DNA from: Lentzea fradiae
Lineage (GTDB): Bacteria > Actinomycetota > Actinomycetes > Mycobacteriales > Pseudonocardiaceae
DNA: 61,695 nt
Direction of reading: 5' to 3'
NCBI RefSeq assembly: GCF_900100955.1
Contig: NZ_FNCC01000025.1
Coordinates: 1-61,695 of the forward strand
In this document: positions 32,808 through 41,854 of the stretch, in pieces
Layout of the letters: each line of letters starts with the position of its first letter
Position numbering within the stretch: position 1 is the stretch's first letter
Notes under the pieces: model-generated
Databases searched by the model: none
Seen by the model: the letters and a program-made list of their open reading frames with translations, nothing else
What the model was told of the DNA's origin: nothing
Program-made: the position numbers and the translations under genes

Positions 32808-34214
32808 TTACTTCTTGCGCGGCACGGCGAGTGCCGCCAGCGCGCCGCAGAAGGTGAAGACGCCGGCGCCGAACAACGCGAGCCCGTAGCCGGAGCCGAG
32901 CGAGTGCTGCAACGGCTGGCCGTCGGCGAGCAGCGAGTCCGCCCGGGCCGACGACATGGTCGCGAGGACGACCAGGCCGATCGCGCTGCCCATCTGCCGG
33001 ATCGTGTTGAGCAGACCGGACGCGAGACCCGCCTGTTCGCGCGGCACCCCGGACGTGGCGGCGTTCGTCGTCGCGTTCAGCACCGCGCCCATTCCCAGAC
33101 CCAGCAACATCGACGGCACGAGGATCGAGCCGGTGAACGTCGACGTCTCGTCCGCTGTGGACAGCCAGAACAGCCCGGCGGTGGCTGAAAGCAGGCCGCC
33201 GATCAGCACGGGACGCGGACCGATCTTCGGCACGAGCCGCGCCACGCCGAACCCGCCGAGCGCGATGCCGATCGACAGCGGCAGGTAGCCGAGGCCGGTC
33301 TGCAACGGGCTGAAGCCCATCACCTGCTGCAACACCAGGGTGAGGAAGTAGAAGGTGCTGAACAGCGCGGCGATCGCGAAGAACGCCACGACGTTCGCGG
33401 CGGTCACCGCGCGGTTGCGGAAGATGCCGAGCGGCATCAGCGGGTGGGCCGAGACGGTCTGCTGGTGCAGGAACAGCGCGAACAGCACGACGGCGAGCAC
33501 CAGCGACCCGCTGACCTGCCAGTGGGCCCAGCCCAGCTCGTGCGACTGCGCGATGCCGTAGACCAGCGCCATCAGGCCGATCGTCACGGTGATCGCGCCC
33601 GGCACGTCGAGTCCCTTGCGGCCGCCGAAGCTCTGCGTCTCCGGCACGGCGCCGCGGATCATGGCCACGAGCGCGATGCCGAGCGGCACGTTGATCAGCA
33701 GCACCCAGCGCCAGCCGAGCGACTCGGTGACGACGCCGCCGAGCAGCACGCCGACCGCGCCCGCGGACCCGGACACCGCGCTCCAGTAGCCGAACGCCTT
33801 CGCGCGGGCACCGGGGTCGGTGAACGTGGTGCCGAGGACGGTGAGCGACGCCGGTGCCATGACCGCCGCGCCGAGGCCCTGGAAGCCGCGGGCGGCGATC
33901 AGCGTGCCGGGCGAGGTCGCCATGCCGCCGACGGCGCTCGCGACGGTGAACAGGGCCGCGCCGAACAGGAACACGCGGCGTTGCCCGAAGAGGTCGGCGA
34001 GCCGCCCGCCCAGCAGCAGGAAGCCGCACACCGCGATCGTGTAGGCGCTGTTGACCCACTGCAGGTCGTGCCGCTCGAACCGGAGCTCCTCGAAGATCGA
34101 GGGCAGCGCCACGTTCATGACCGACGCGTCGAGCACGTTCATGAACTGCGCCAGGCAGCAGACGGCCAGCACCATCCCGAGCCGGGTGGCCGGCTTGCCG
34201 ATCGTGGCCGTCAT
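32808..34214 (-). CDS. MFS exporter, DHA2 family (second exporter)
   Basis: 468 residues with about 14 spans. Markers are NVLDASVMNVALPSI in span 1, GGRLADLFGQRRVF in loop 2-3 and GFQGLGAAVMAPASL in span 4. It lacks the long tails of the exporter at 24387. Its ATG overlaps the stop of the epoxide hydrolase by one base, so export and the hydrolase are expressed together from the bidirectional SARP-type promoter at 35342-35415. Confidence 0.95.
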   Translation of the reverse strand: MTATIGKPATRLGMVLAVCCLAQFMNVLDASVMNVALPSIFEELRFERHDLQWVNSAYTIAVCGFLLLGGRLADLFGQRRVFLFGAALFTVASAVGGMATSPGTLIAARGFQGLGAAVMAPASLTVLGTTFTDPGARAKAFGYWSAVSGSAGAVGVLLGGVVTESLGWRWVLLINVPLGIALVAMIRGAVPETQSFGGRKGLDVPGAITVTIGLMALVYGIAQSHELGWAHWQVSGSLVLAVVLFALFLHQQTVSAHPLMPLGIFRNRAVTAANVVAFFAIAALFSTFYFLTLVLQQVMGFSPLQTGLGYLPLSIGIALGGFGVARLVPKIGPRPVLIGGLLSATAGLFWLSTADETSTFTGSILVPSMLLGLGMGAVLNATTNAATSGVPREQAGLASGLLNTIRQMGSAIGLVVLATMSSARADSLLADGQPLQHSLGSGYGLALFGAGVFTFCGALAALAVPRKK

Positions 34215-35335
34215 CAGCGCACCAGCCGGAAGAACGCCCGCAGCTCCTCGACGAGCACCGCCGGGTTCTCCAGCGCCGGGAAGTGGCCTCCGGACGGCAT
34301 CTCCCGCCAGTAGCGCAGGTCGGTGAACCGGTGCTCGGCCCACGGCTTGGGCATCCGCGCGTCGGCCGGGAACACCGAGAAGCCCGTCGGCACGCCGACC
34401 TGCGTCAGCGGCGACTTGTTGTAGCTCTCCCAGTACAGGCGGGCCGACGACGCGGCGGTGGCGGTGAACCAGCACACCGAGACCATGTCGAGGATGCGGT
34501 CCCGCGGGATGACCTTCTCCGCGTCGCCGTCGTGGTCGCTCCAGGACCAGTACTTCTCACCGGCCCAGCCGAGCTGGCCGATCGGCGAGTCGGTGAGGCC
34601 GTAGGCGAGCGACTGGGGCTTGGTCGACTGCACCGCCGCGTACGCGGACTCCTTGGCCGCGAACTCCTTCAGCGCGCCGAGACCCTGGTAGTCCTGTTGG
34701 GACAGTTGCACCTCGCCCTCCGGCGCGGACGCGAACGGCATGACGAGGTGGATCGCCTCGACGTGCTCCGGCGCGATGTGGCCGAGGATGCCGGTGATGA
34801 ACGAGCCCCAGTCGTTGCCGTGCGCGTAGAACTTGTCGTAGCCCACGCGGCCCATCAGCGTGACGAACGCCTGCGCGATCCGCTCCAGCGTCCAGCCGGT
34901 TCCGGTCGGCTTGTCGCTGAACCCGTAGCCGGGCAACGAGGGCGCGACGACGTGGAACGCGTCGGCCGGGTCCGGCGGGTTCGTCAGCGGCTCGATCACG
35001 TCGAGGAACTCGGCGACCGACCCGGGCCAGCCGTGCGTCAGCAGCAACGGGCGGGCGTCCGCGTGCGGGGAGCGCGCGTGCAGGAAGTGGATGCCGACGC
35101 CGTCGATCTCGGTCTTGAACTGCGGGACCGCGTTGAGCCGCGCCTCGGTGGCGCGCCAGTCGTAGACGTCTGCCCAGTACGCGGCCAGGTCCTTCGCATA
35201 AGCCAGCGGCATGCCCTGCGACCAGTCGTCCACGGTCTCCGCGTCCGGCCACCTGGTCGCTGCCAGCCGCCGCTTGAGGTCCGCCAGTTCGGAGTCGGGA
35301 ACCTCGACCCGGAACGGCACGAGTGCAGTGTCCAT
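34214..35335 (-). CDS. Epoxide hydrolase, EHN-domain alpha/beta hydrolase
   Basis: 373 residues. An N-terminal EHN lid domain (VPFRVEVPDSELADLKRRL) precedes the alpha/beta core. The oxyanion HGWPGS, the nucleophile Asp in HGNDWGSF and the terminal His in GGHFPALE are present. It opens epoxides to diols and here could act on an epoxide made by one of the P450s or could be protective. There is no ribosome site before ATG 35335 and the predicted -10 ends seven bases upstream, so the mRNA is probably leaderless. Confidence 0.93.
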   Translation of the reverse strand: MDTALVPFRVEVPDSELADLKRRLAATRWPDAETVDDWSQGMPLAYAKDLAAYWADVYDWRATEARLNAVPQFKTEIDGVGIHFLHARSPHADARPLLLTHGWPGSVAEFLDVIEPLTNPPDPADAFHVVAPSLPGYGFSDKPTGTGWTLERIAQAFVTLMGRVGYDKFYAHGNDWGSFITGILGHIAPEHVEAIHLVMPFASAPEGEVQLSQQDYQGLGALKEFAAKESAYAAVQSTKPQSLAYGLTDSPIGQLGWAGEKYWSWSDHDGDAEKVIPRDRILDMVSVCWFTATAASSARLYWESYNKSPLTQVGVPTGFSVFPADARMPKPWAEHRFTDLRYWREMPSGGHFPALENPAVLVEELRAFFRLVR

Positions 35336-35341
35336 GGCGCG

Positions 35342-35415
35342 AAGGTAGGGACGGGGCCTCGACTTCCGGTCGACATCCAGGTTTCGAGCGGCTTTCGAGG
35401 TGCGCGGGGCACCGT
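35342..35415. promoter_or_regulatory. Bidirectional SARP box: four TCGA repeats with -10 hexamers on both sides
   Basis: TCGACTT (35359) and TCGACAT (35370) are 11 bp apart, as are TCGAGCG (35384) and TCGAGGT (35395). Rightward, CACCGT lies 8 bp after the last repeat (35410-35415) for the P450. Leftward, TACCTT lies 8 bp after the last repeat read on the minus strand (35347-35342) for the epoxide hydrolase. This is the clearest site of the set. Confidence 0.7.
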
Positions 35416-35453
35416 TCCCGTCCAGAGCAGATCCCCGCACCCGGAGGTGTCCC

Positions 35454-36668
35454 GTGCTGCCCCTTGGACTGGACGAGGAGTTCCCGTTCACCGGCTCCTC
35501 CTACCGCGGCCCGGACCCGAAGTACGCGACGCTGCGCGCCGAGTGCCCGGTCGCGAAGGTGCCGACCAGTTCGGGCACGCCGACGTGGGTGGTCACGAAG
35601 TACGAGGACGTCCGCAGCGGTCTCGCGGACCCGCGGCTGAGCCGCGCCCTGACGTGCGCCGAGGGCGCCCCCACGGTCGGTGGCGCGATGACCACGACGC
35701 CCGAGATGATCATCTCGCTGGACGGCTCCGAGCACTCCCGGCTGCGCAAGCTGGTGATGGGCGCGTTCACCGTCCGCAAGGTCGAGGCGATGCGCGCGGG
35801 CGTGCAGAAGGTCTGCGACGAGCTGCTGGACGCCGTCGAGGCCGCGGGCGGGCCGGTGAACCTCGTCGAGGCGTTGTGCGTGCCGTTGCCGCTCACGATC
35901 ATCGGTGACCTGCTCGGCGTGCCGACCGAGGACCTGAAGATCTTCGAGCAGGACGCGCGGGCGTTCGCCACGTTCGACGAGAACGACCCCGAGGCGCCGA
36001 TGCGGGCGTTCGGGCGGCTCGCCGGGTACGTGATGGGCCTGATCGCCCAGAAGCGCGCGAACCCCGGCCAGGACATGCTGTCCGACCTGATCTCCGCGCG
36101 CGACAACGACGACAAGCTGAGCGAGCAGGAGCTGGTGACGTTCGCGTTCACCCTCATCGGCGCCGGCTTCGACACCGCCGCGAACCAGATCTCCAACTCG
36201 GTGCTCGCGCTGCTGCACGACCACCCGGACACGTGGAAGCGGCTCGTCGCCGACCCGGCGCTGATCCCCGCGGCCGTCGAGGAGCTGCTGCGGCACGTCA
36301 ACCTCTTCGCCACCGACACCACCGGCTTCCACCGCATCGCGGCCGAGGACATGGAGCTCGGCGGGCGGAAGATCGCCAAGGGCGACGCCGTGTTCTTCGT
36401 GCTGTCGTCGGCCAACCGCGACTCCGACGTCTTCGAGAACGCCGACGCGCTCGACATCGACCGCGCGCACAACCCGCACATCGCGTTCGGGCACGGCGTG
36501 CACTACTGCCTCGGCAAGCAGCTGGGGCGCATGGAGATGGCGATCGCCATCGAGGGCCTGACCCGCCGCTTCCCCGACCTGCGGCTCGCCGTGCCGTACG
36601 AGGACCTGCGGTGGCACCAGGGCGAGATCAACCACTCACTCGTCACGTTCCCCGTCACCTGGGGCTAG
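35454..36668 (+). CDS. Cytochrome P450 (cluster P450-2)
   Basis: 404 residues. The haem loop is FGHGVHYCLGKQLGRME, ExxR is in EELLRHVNL and the I-helix is LIGAGFDTAANQ with the acid-Thr pair intact. GTG 35454 follows GGAGGTG. It shares a transcript with the medium-chain reductase 12 bp downstream. Likely substrate is the aromatic polyketide or its side chain; no specific reaction can be read. Confidence 0.95.
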   Translation: MLPLGLDEEFPFTGSSYRGPDPKYATLRAECPVAKVPTSSGTPTWVVTKYEDVRSGLADPRLSRALTCAEGAPTVGGAMTTTPEMIISLDGSEHSRLRKLVMGAFTVRKVEAMRAGVQKVCDELLDAVEAAGGPVNLVEALCVPLPLTIIGDLLGVPTEDLKIFEQDARAFATFDENDPEAPMRAFGRLAGYVMGLIAQKRANPGQDMLSDLISARDNDDKLSEQELVTFAFTLIGAGFDTAANQISNSVLALLHDHPDTWKRLVADPALIPAAVEELLRHVNLFATDTTGFHRIAAEDMELGGRKIAKGDAVFFVLSSANRDSDVFENADALDIDRAHNPHIAFGHGVHYCLGKQLGRMEMAIAIEGLTRRFPDLRLAVPYEDLRWHQGEINHSLVTFPVTWG

Positions 36669-36680
36669 AGAAGGAGAGCC

Positions 36681-37688
36681 ATGAGCATCCCCGAGAAGCA
36701 GTGGGAGGTCAGGCTCGCCAAGCACGTCGAGGACGACCTGACCCTCGAGCACTTCGACGTCGTCGAGGTGGCCGTCCCGGAACCCGGTGACGGCGAGGTG
36801 TTGGTGCGCGTCGACTACGTGTCGGTGGCCGCCGCCTTCAAGGACTTCATGAGGTCCGACTGCCCGATCCCCGGCGTGCCGCCGTGGAAAGTCGGCGAGC
36901 CCGCCGGTGCCGGTGGCGTCGGCACCGTGGTCAAGTCGAACAGTCCCGACCTGGCCGTCGGCGACCTGGTGCAGTCGTTCGGGCCGTGGCAGGAGTACTG
37001 GTCGGGACCCGCGCAGCAGTTCATCAAGCAGAACCCGCAGTACGTGCCGTCGCCGGTCTACTTCCTGTCGCAGGGACCGACGGCCTACTACGGCATGGCG
37101 ACCATCGCGCAGGCCGGTGAGGGCGACGTCGTGTTCGTCACCGGTGCCGCCGGTGGCGTCGGGTCGCTCGCCGGTCAGATCGCGAAGGCCCGCGGTGCCA
37201 AGGTGATCGGCTCGGCCGGCAGCCAGGCCAAGGTCGACTGGCTGGTGAACGAGCTCGGGTTCGACGCCGCGTTCAACTACAAGGACGGCCCGGTGGCCGA
37301 CCGGCTGCGCGAGCTCGCCCCGGACGGCATCAGCGTGTTCTTCGACAACGTGGGCGGCGAGCAGTTCGAGGCCGCGTTGCAGGCGGCCCGCCCGCACGCC
37401 CGGTTCGCGTTGTGCGGCGCGCTGTCGAGCCAGACGGGGGCGGCGGAGCACCCGCGGTTCGACCTGATGACGGCCATCACGAAGCACCTGGAGATCCGCC
37501 CGTTCGCCTGCTACCACCTGCCGGAGCAGATCCAGAACTGGGTGGTCCACTTCGGACAGTGGCTGCAGGAGGGCAAGTTCGTCTTCCCGCACACGATCGT
37601 CGAGGGCGGGGTCAAGGCGGCGCCGCAGGCGTTGCTGTCACTGCTGACCGGTGCCTACACCGGCAACGTGACGGTCAAGTTCTCCTGA
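36681..37688 (+). CDS. Medium-chain NADPH oxidoreductase, zinc-free (leukotriene-B4-dehydrogenase-like)
   Basis: 335 residues. The nucleotide loop is VFVTGAAGGVGSLAGQIAK; VIGSAGSQAKVDWL and DNVGGEQFEAALQAARPHARF are typical of the LTD/curcumin-reductase group, which reduces C=C bonds next to a carbonyl. It has no zinc-binding Cys set. In polyketide clusters such enzymes act as enoyl or quinone reductases. It is co-transcribed with P450-2 and ends at a strong hairpin. Confidence 0.92.
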   Translation: MSIPEKQWEVRLAKHVEDDLTLEHFDVVEVAVPEPGDGEVLVRVDYVSVAAAFKDFMRSDCPIPGVPPWKVGEPAGAGGVGTVVKSNSPDLAVGDLVQSFGPWQEYWSGPAQQFIKQNPQYVPSPVYFLSQGPTAYYGMATIAQAGEGDVVFVTGAAGGVGSLAGQIAKARGAKVIGSAGSQAKVDWLVNELGFDAAFNYKDGPVADRLRELAPDGISVFFDNVGGEQFEAALQAARPHARFALCGALSSQTGAAEHPRFDLMTAITKHLEIRPFACYHLPEQIQNWVVHFGQWLQEGKFVFPHTIVEGGVKAAPQALLSLLTGAYTGNVTVKFS

Positions 37689-37704
37689 CGCGCGCACGGT
37701 GGAG

Positions 37705-37731
37705 AAGGGGGCGCCTCCGGCGCCCCCTTCG
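37705..37731. terminator. 12-bp hairpin
   Basis: GAAGGGGGCGCC and complement around TCC; between the reductase and the convergent small gene. Confidence 0.85.
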
Positions 37732-37738
37732 AGGTGTC

Positions 37739-38068
37739 TCAGCCCAGCCGCTGCGCGACGATGCTGATCGCGGCCTCGCGCGCCGTCGTGCCGTTCGCCA
37801 GGCGCACCACCGCGTTCCCGCTGCTGACGAACTCGTCGCCGCGCAGCACGGCCTCCTGGGCGATCTCGATCGTGCCAGGAGTTCCCACCAGCTCCTCGAG
37901 GATCCGATAGCTGAACGTGTCGGGACCGGTCGGCGTCCACGTGCCGGATCCCCTTCCACCCACGACGAGCAACGCGGAGCCGTCACGGGCGAACTCGAGC
38001 TCGCTCACCGTGGCGCCGCCGGGCCTGCCGACCCGTGCGCGCCACCTTCCCACCGCCAGGGTTCCCAT
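37739..38068 (-). CDS. Cytoplasmic beta-barrel-like protein, paralogue of 30067
   Basis: 109 residues without a signal peptide. It begins MGTLAVGRWRARVG and has LEFARDGSALLVV, GTWTPTGPDTFSYRI and a later QEAVLRG strand. This order of G-x-W, DGS, G-W-PTG-F and AV strands matches the secreted protein at 30067, so the cluster holds one exported and one internal copy. It probably binds a ligand; a shuttle or binding role for the product is an inference. Confidence 0.65.
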   Translation of the reverse strand: MGTLAVGRWRARVGRPGGATVSELEFARDGSALLVVGGRGSGTWTPTGPDTFSYRILEELVGTPGTIEIAQEAVLRGDEFVSSGNAVVRLANGTTAREAAISIVAQRLG

Positions 38069-38092
38069 GCCTCCGATGGTTTCCGCCCGACC

Positions 38093-38124
38093 TAGACCTG
38101 GACTCAAGGGTCACCGAGCAGGGT
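38093..38124 (+). promoter_or_regulatory. Candidate SARP box and -10 for SDR/P450-3 operon
   Basis: TAGACCT (38093) and TCAAGGG (38104) are 11 bp apart; TCCGCCC at 38082 is in phase. CAGGGT stands 8 bp later (38119-38124). Confidence 0.52.
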
Positions 38125-38167
38125 GGGGACCGACTGCCTAACCGAGTGGAGAGAAGCTGGAGGCGTC

Positions 38168-38926
38168 ATGTCGGACGCACCATTTGCCGGACAGCAGGTC
38201 GTCGTGACGGGTGGGGGAACCGGCATCGGCCGCGCGGCGGCGCTGGCGTTCGCCGACCTCGGCGCGTCGAACGTGATCATCACCGGCCGCCGGGAGAACC
38301 GGCTCACCGAGGTCGTCGCGCTGCACCCCGCGATCACCGCCGTCGTCGCCGACGTGACGACCGCGGAGGGCGCGGAGAAGGTGGCCGACGCCGTGAAACT
38401 GGGTGGCGGCAGGGTCGACGTGCTGGTGCACAACGCCGGCATCTTCCGCTTCACCCCGGTCGCCGCCTTCGACCTCGGCACGGCCCGCGACGTGCTGGAG
38501 ACCAACCTGGTCGGCCCGCTGGTGCTGACCGCCGCGCTGCTGCCGAAGATGACTTCGCCCGGCGGCAGCATCGTGTTCGTCTCCAGCAACGCGGGCCACA
38601 TCGCCGTCCCGAACGGCGGTGTGTACGCGGCCAGCAAGGCCGCGGTGGACAGCCTCGTGCGCAGCTGGGCGATGGAGCTGGCACCGCGGGGAATCCGCGT
38701 CAACGCCGTCGCACCCGCCGCGGTGCGCACGGAGGTCTACGCGTCCAACGGGCTGAGCCCCGAGGAGGTCGAGGGCTACTTCGGCTTCCAGGCGTCGCGG
38801 ACGCCGCTGGGGCGCACCGGCGAGGTCGACGACGTCGTCCCGTGGATCACCCGCTTCGCCGAGCCCGCGAGCTCGTGGGTGACCGGTCAGATCATCACGC
38901 TCGATGGCGGCGCTGACCTGGCGTGA
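38168..38926 (+). CDS. Short-chain dehydrogenase/reductase
   Basis: 252 residues, classical SDR: TGGGTGIGRAAALAF, HNAGIFRF (His in place of the first Asn), catalytic Ser in VSSNAGHI and YAASKAAVDSLVR. The C-terminal WVTGQIITLDGG is typical. GGAGG precedes the ATG. It is 30 bp upstream of P450-3 and so may act on the alcohol or ketone made by that enzyme. Confidence 0.93.
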   Translation: MSDAPFAGQQVVVTGGGTGIGRAAALAFADLGASNVIITGRRENRLTEVVALHPAITAVVADVTTAEGAEKVADAVKLGGGRVDVLVHNAGIFRFTPVAAFDLGTARDVLETNLVGPLVLTAALLPKMTSPGGSIVFVSSNAGHIAVPNGGVYAASKAAVDSLVRSWAMELAPRGIRVNAVAPAAVRTEVYASNGLSPEEVEGYFGFQASRTPLGRTGEVDDVVPWITRFAEPASSWVTGQIITLDGGADLA

Positions 38927-38956
38927 GCCAACTTCTCGACTAGGAGGAAGACCCAG

Positions 38957-40186
38957 ATGACCAGCACCGCCGAGCCGGGTGTGGACACGTTCCCGTACAA
39001 GCGCACCTGCCCGTTCACGCCGCCCGCCCAGTACACGCAGATGGCAGAGGAGGACGTCGTCGAGGTGACGCTGACCGGGTCCGGTCTGCGGATCTGGACG
39101 ATCAGCGGCTACCACACGATCAAGCAGATCCTGACGGACCCGCGGATCAGCGCGTCGCGCAAGCACGCGAACTTCCCGTTCTACTTCATCGCGCCGCCGG
39201 AGTTCCGCACCGAGACGTCGTTCATCGGCTACGACAACCCGGAGCACACCAAGACCCGGCGCAAGGCGGCGGTGACGTTCACCAACCGCCAGGTGAAGCG
39301 GCTGCGCGGACGCATCCAGGAGATCGTCGACGAGTACATCGACAAGATCCTGACGATGACGCCGCCGATCGACTTCCACCGCGAGTTCTCGCTCGCGGTC
39401 CCGATGACGGTCATCTGCGAGCTGCTCGGCATCCCGCAGGACGAGCACGACTTCTTCATCGAGCACGGCACCTGCCTGCTCGGCGGCCACTCGACGCCGG
39501 AGCAGCGCCAGGCCGCGATCGTCGAGGTGAACGCCTACGTCGACAAGCTGATCACGTTGAAGGAGAAGGAGCCCGGCGAGGACCTGCTCAGCCGCGCGAT
39601 GGCGGAGTACGCCGCGTCCGGCGAGGAGTACACGCGCCGCGACCTGTTCAACATGATCCGCCTGCTGATGAACGGCGGCCACGAGACCACGGCCTCGATG
39701 CTGTCGCTCGGCACCGCCGCCCTGCTGGAGAACCCCGACCAGCTCAAGCTGCTGCTCGACGACCCCGAGGGCATGATCGAGCCGGCCGTCGAGGAGCTGG
39801 TGCGCCTCGCGACCATCGGTGACACCGCCATCCCGCGCGTCGCGCTGGAGGACATCGAGATCGCGGGCAAGACCATCAAGGCGGGCGACGGCATCCTGTG
39901 CCTGGGCCTGAACGGCAACCGCGACCCGGAGATCTTCCCGGAGCCGGAGAAGCTGATCCTGGAGCGCGGCACCCGCAAGCACCTCGGGTTCGGCCACGGC
40001 CTGCACCACTGCATCGGTGCCGACCTCGCGCGCCTGGAGATGCAGCTGGTGTGGACGACGCTGTTCCAGCGCATCCCGTCGCTGCGCCTGGCGAAGCCGT
40101 TCCTGGAGATCCCGCGCAAGGAGGGCGCCGTGATCTACGGCCTCTGGGAGCTGCCGGTCACCTGGGACCTGCCCGCGGAGGACTGA
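38957..40186 (+). CDS. Cytochrome P450 (cluster P450-3)
   Basis: 409 residues. The haem loop is FGHGLHHCIGADLARLE, ExxR is in EELVRLATI and the I-helix is LMNGGHETTASM. The C-helix segment HTKTRRKAAVTFTNRQVK and the ending ELPVTWD are typical of the CYP105/CYP107-like group. It differs more from the other two cluster P450s than they do from each other. TAGGAGGAAG ribosome site. Confidence 0.95.
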   Translation: MTSTAEPGVDTFPYKRTCPFTPPAQYTQMAEEDVVEVTLTGSGLRIWTISGYHTIKQILTDPRISASRKHANFPFYFIAPPEFRTETSFIGYDNPEHTKTRRKAAVTFTNRQVKRLRGRIQEIVDEYIDKILTMTPPIDFHREFSLAVPMTVICELLGIPQDEHDFFIEHGTCLLGGHSTPEQRQAAIVEVNAYVDKLITLKEKEPGEDLLSRAMAEYAASGEEYTRRDLFNMIRLLMNGGHETTASMLSLGTAALLENPDQLKLLLDDPEGMIEPAVEELVRLATIGDTAIPRVALEDIEIAGKTIKAGDGILCLGLNGNRDPEIFPEPEKLILERGTRKHLGFGHGLHHCIGADLARLEMQLVWTTLFQRIPSLRLAKPFLEIPRKEGAVIYGLWELPVTWDLPAED

Positions 40187-40194
40187 GGTCCGCG

Positions 40195-40237
40195 ACGAGA
40201 AGAGGCCCCGCTCGATGCGAGCGGGGCCTCTTCTCGT
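40195..40237. terminator. 20-bp perfect hairpin
   Basis: Stem 40195-40214 with 40218-40237 and an ATG loop; the longest simple terminator in the window, between P450-3 and the convergent hydrolase-like gene. Confidence 0.92.
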
Positions 40238-40260
40238 TGGTGCGCAAGGCTTTCGGTGGT

Positions 40261-41679
40261 TCAGTCCTTCGGGATGTCCGGGCGCTGGACGTGACCGGGG
40301 ACCGTGACGCGGTCCTGCTCGGGGAGGACGCCGTCGACCAGGTAGTCGTCGACGAGCGCGTCGAGGACCTCGTTGCCCGCCAGCCCGTACACCTCGTGGT
40401 CACCGGAGTCCTCGATGACGACGAGCGGGTGCCCGAGCAGCTCGGCCAGCACCACGCCACCTTCGTAGCGGTCCATCGGGTCGCCGTCGGCCTGCACGAC
40501 GAGTCCCTTGGGATACCCGGGCTGCGCGAGCTTCGTCGGCGGTTCGAGGCTCTCGAACGTCCGGAACGCGCCTACCCACGGCTGGGCGCGGAGAACGCCG
40601 TAGCCGTACGGGTGCTTCGCCCGGTGCCGGCGGACGTCGGCGTAGTAGACCTCCAGGTCCTGCGGCCAGTAGGTCTCCAGCGTGATGGCCTCCAGCACGC
40701 CGACGCGCAGGTCGCCCTCCTGGTCCTGCGGCCGCCACGTGCCCTGCCCGACGATCAGCGTGCGGGCCTTGTCGAGGTTGCCGTCGTCGAGCGCCGTGCC
40801 GAGGTCGCCGATCAGGTAGCCGAGCGAGTCCCACTGGGCCCGGTCCGTCGCCCGCGTGCCGACCGCGCCGTCGAGCAACGTCCGCAGGTGGACCTGCTCC
40901 TGGTCATCGAGCTTCGCGACGACCTTCTCGATCTCGGCGATGACGTCGTCCGCGGTCGTGCCGAGGTGGAAGTGCCCGTTCCGGTCGGCCGTCCACTTCG
41001 CCCACAGCTCGACGTTGCGGTAGACCGCCTCCGCCTGCGTGACGAACTGCTCGCGCCACGTCCACTGTGGATTGATGCACGAGTCGAGCACGGTGCGGTC
41101 GAGGTTCTCCGGGAACATCGTCCCGTACACGGCACCGACGTACGTGCCGTACGCGTACCCGACGAACGAGATCTTCTCCTCGCCGAGCACACCGCGGATG
41201 ACGTCCATGTCCCGCGCGGTGTTGCGCGTGGTGATGTGCGGGCGCAGCTCGCCGCCGGCCTTCTGGCAGCCGAGCTCGCGCAGCCGCATGTCCTCGGCCA
41301 GCTGCTCGAACAGCGAGTCCGGCGGCCGCGAGTCGAACGGCGCCTTGGGGATCGTGACCTCGCTGTAGAGCTTGGTCGACTCCCCGTACCCGCGCGGGTC
41401 GAACCCGATGAGGTCGTAGGCGGTCCTGACGCGCGCGCCGAGCCGCTTGACCAGTCCGAGACCGTCGCCGCCGTCGCCACCGGGACCGCCGTTGACGGCG
41501 AGCAGGACACCGCGCCGCTTGGCGGGGTCCGTCGCCTTGAGGCGGGCGAGCGCGATGGTCAGCTTGGGGCCGTCCGGGTCGGAGTAGTCGCGTGGCACGA
41601 CGACCGTCGCGCGTTCAAGGCCGTCCTCGAACGGCGGTGACCAGTTCACCTGCTGGTCGTAGAACTCCTTGAGGGGCAC
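40261..41679 (-). CDS. TAP-like alpha/beta hydrolase with Ala in place of the nucleophile Ser
   Basis: 472 residues, tripeptidyl-aminopeptidase/TAP-like type (LLAVNGGPGGDGGDG oxyanion region, LIGFDPRGYGES). The nucleophile elbow that reads GxSxG in active members is GYAYG here (Ala176, codon GCG). The Asp in ADGDPMDRY and His in EDSGDHEVYG are kept. Many family members are secreted, but no signal peptide is seen. It is probably not a normal serine hydrolase; a binding, cyclase-like or scaffold role is conceivable. GGAGG precedes the GTG. Confidence 0.88.
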   Translation of the reverse strand: MPLKEFYDQQVNWSPPFEDGLERATVVVPRDYSDPDGPKLTIALARLKATDPAKRRGVLLAVNGGPGGDGGDGLGLVKRLGARVRTAYDLIGFDPRGYGESTKLYSEVTIPKAPFDSRPPDSLFEQLAEDMRLRELGCQKAGGELRPHITTRNTARDMDVIRGVLGEEKISFVGYAYGTYVGAVYGTMFPENLDRTVLDSCINPQWTWREQFVTQAEAVYRNVELWAKWTADRNGHFHLGTTADDVIAEIEKVVAKLDDQEQVHLRTLLDGAVGTRATDRAQWDSLGYLIGDLGTALDDGNLDKARTLIVGQGTWRPQDQEGDLRVGVLEAITLETYWPQDLEVYYADVRRHRAKHPYGYGVLRAQPWVGAFRTFESLEPPTKLAQPGYPKGLVVQADGDPMDRYEGGVVLAELLGHPLVVIEDSGDHEVYGLAGNEVLDALVDDYLVDGVLPEQDRVTVPGHVQRPDIPKD

Positions 41680-41854
41680 GGTGGAACCTCCGCGTGTGGG
41701 TGTGCGCCGACACCGCAGCGTCGCAACCCGGGCTCGAATGCGTCTGGACCCCTTGCCGTGCGCAGGAAGCTCAAGGTGGTCTCCACCACGTGCAAAGCGC
41801 CGCCCCCCAAGGTGAACGACGTCCGGCGAGCCGCAGATCCGTGGGAGAACTGCC

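Noticed and set aside
41771..41791. SARP box before the ferredoxin/ketoreductase operon
   Set aside because: TCAAGGT is present but the 11-bp partner and the -10 are poor.
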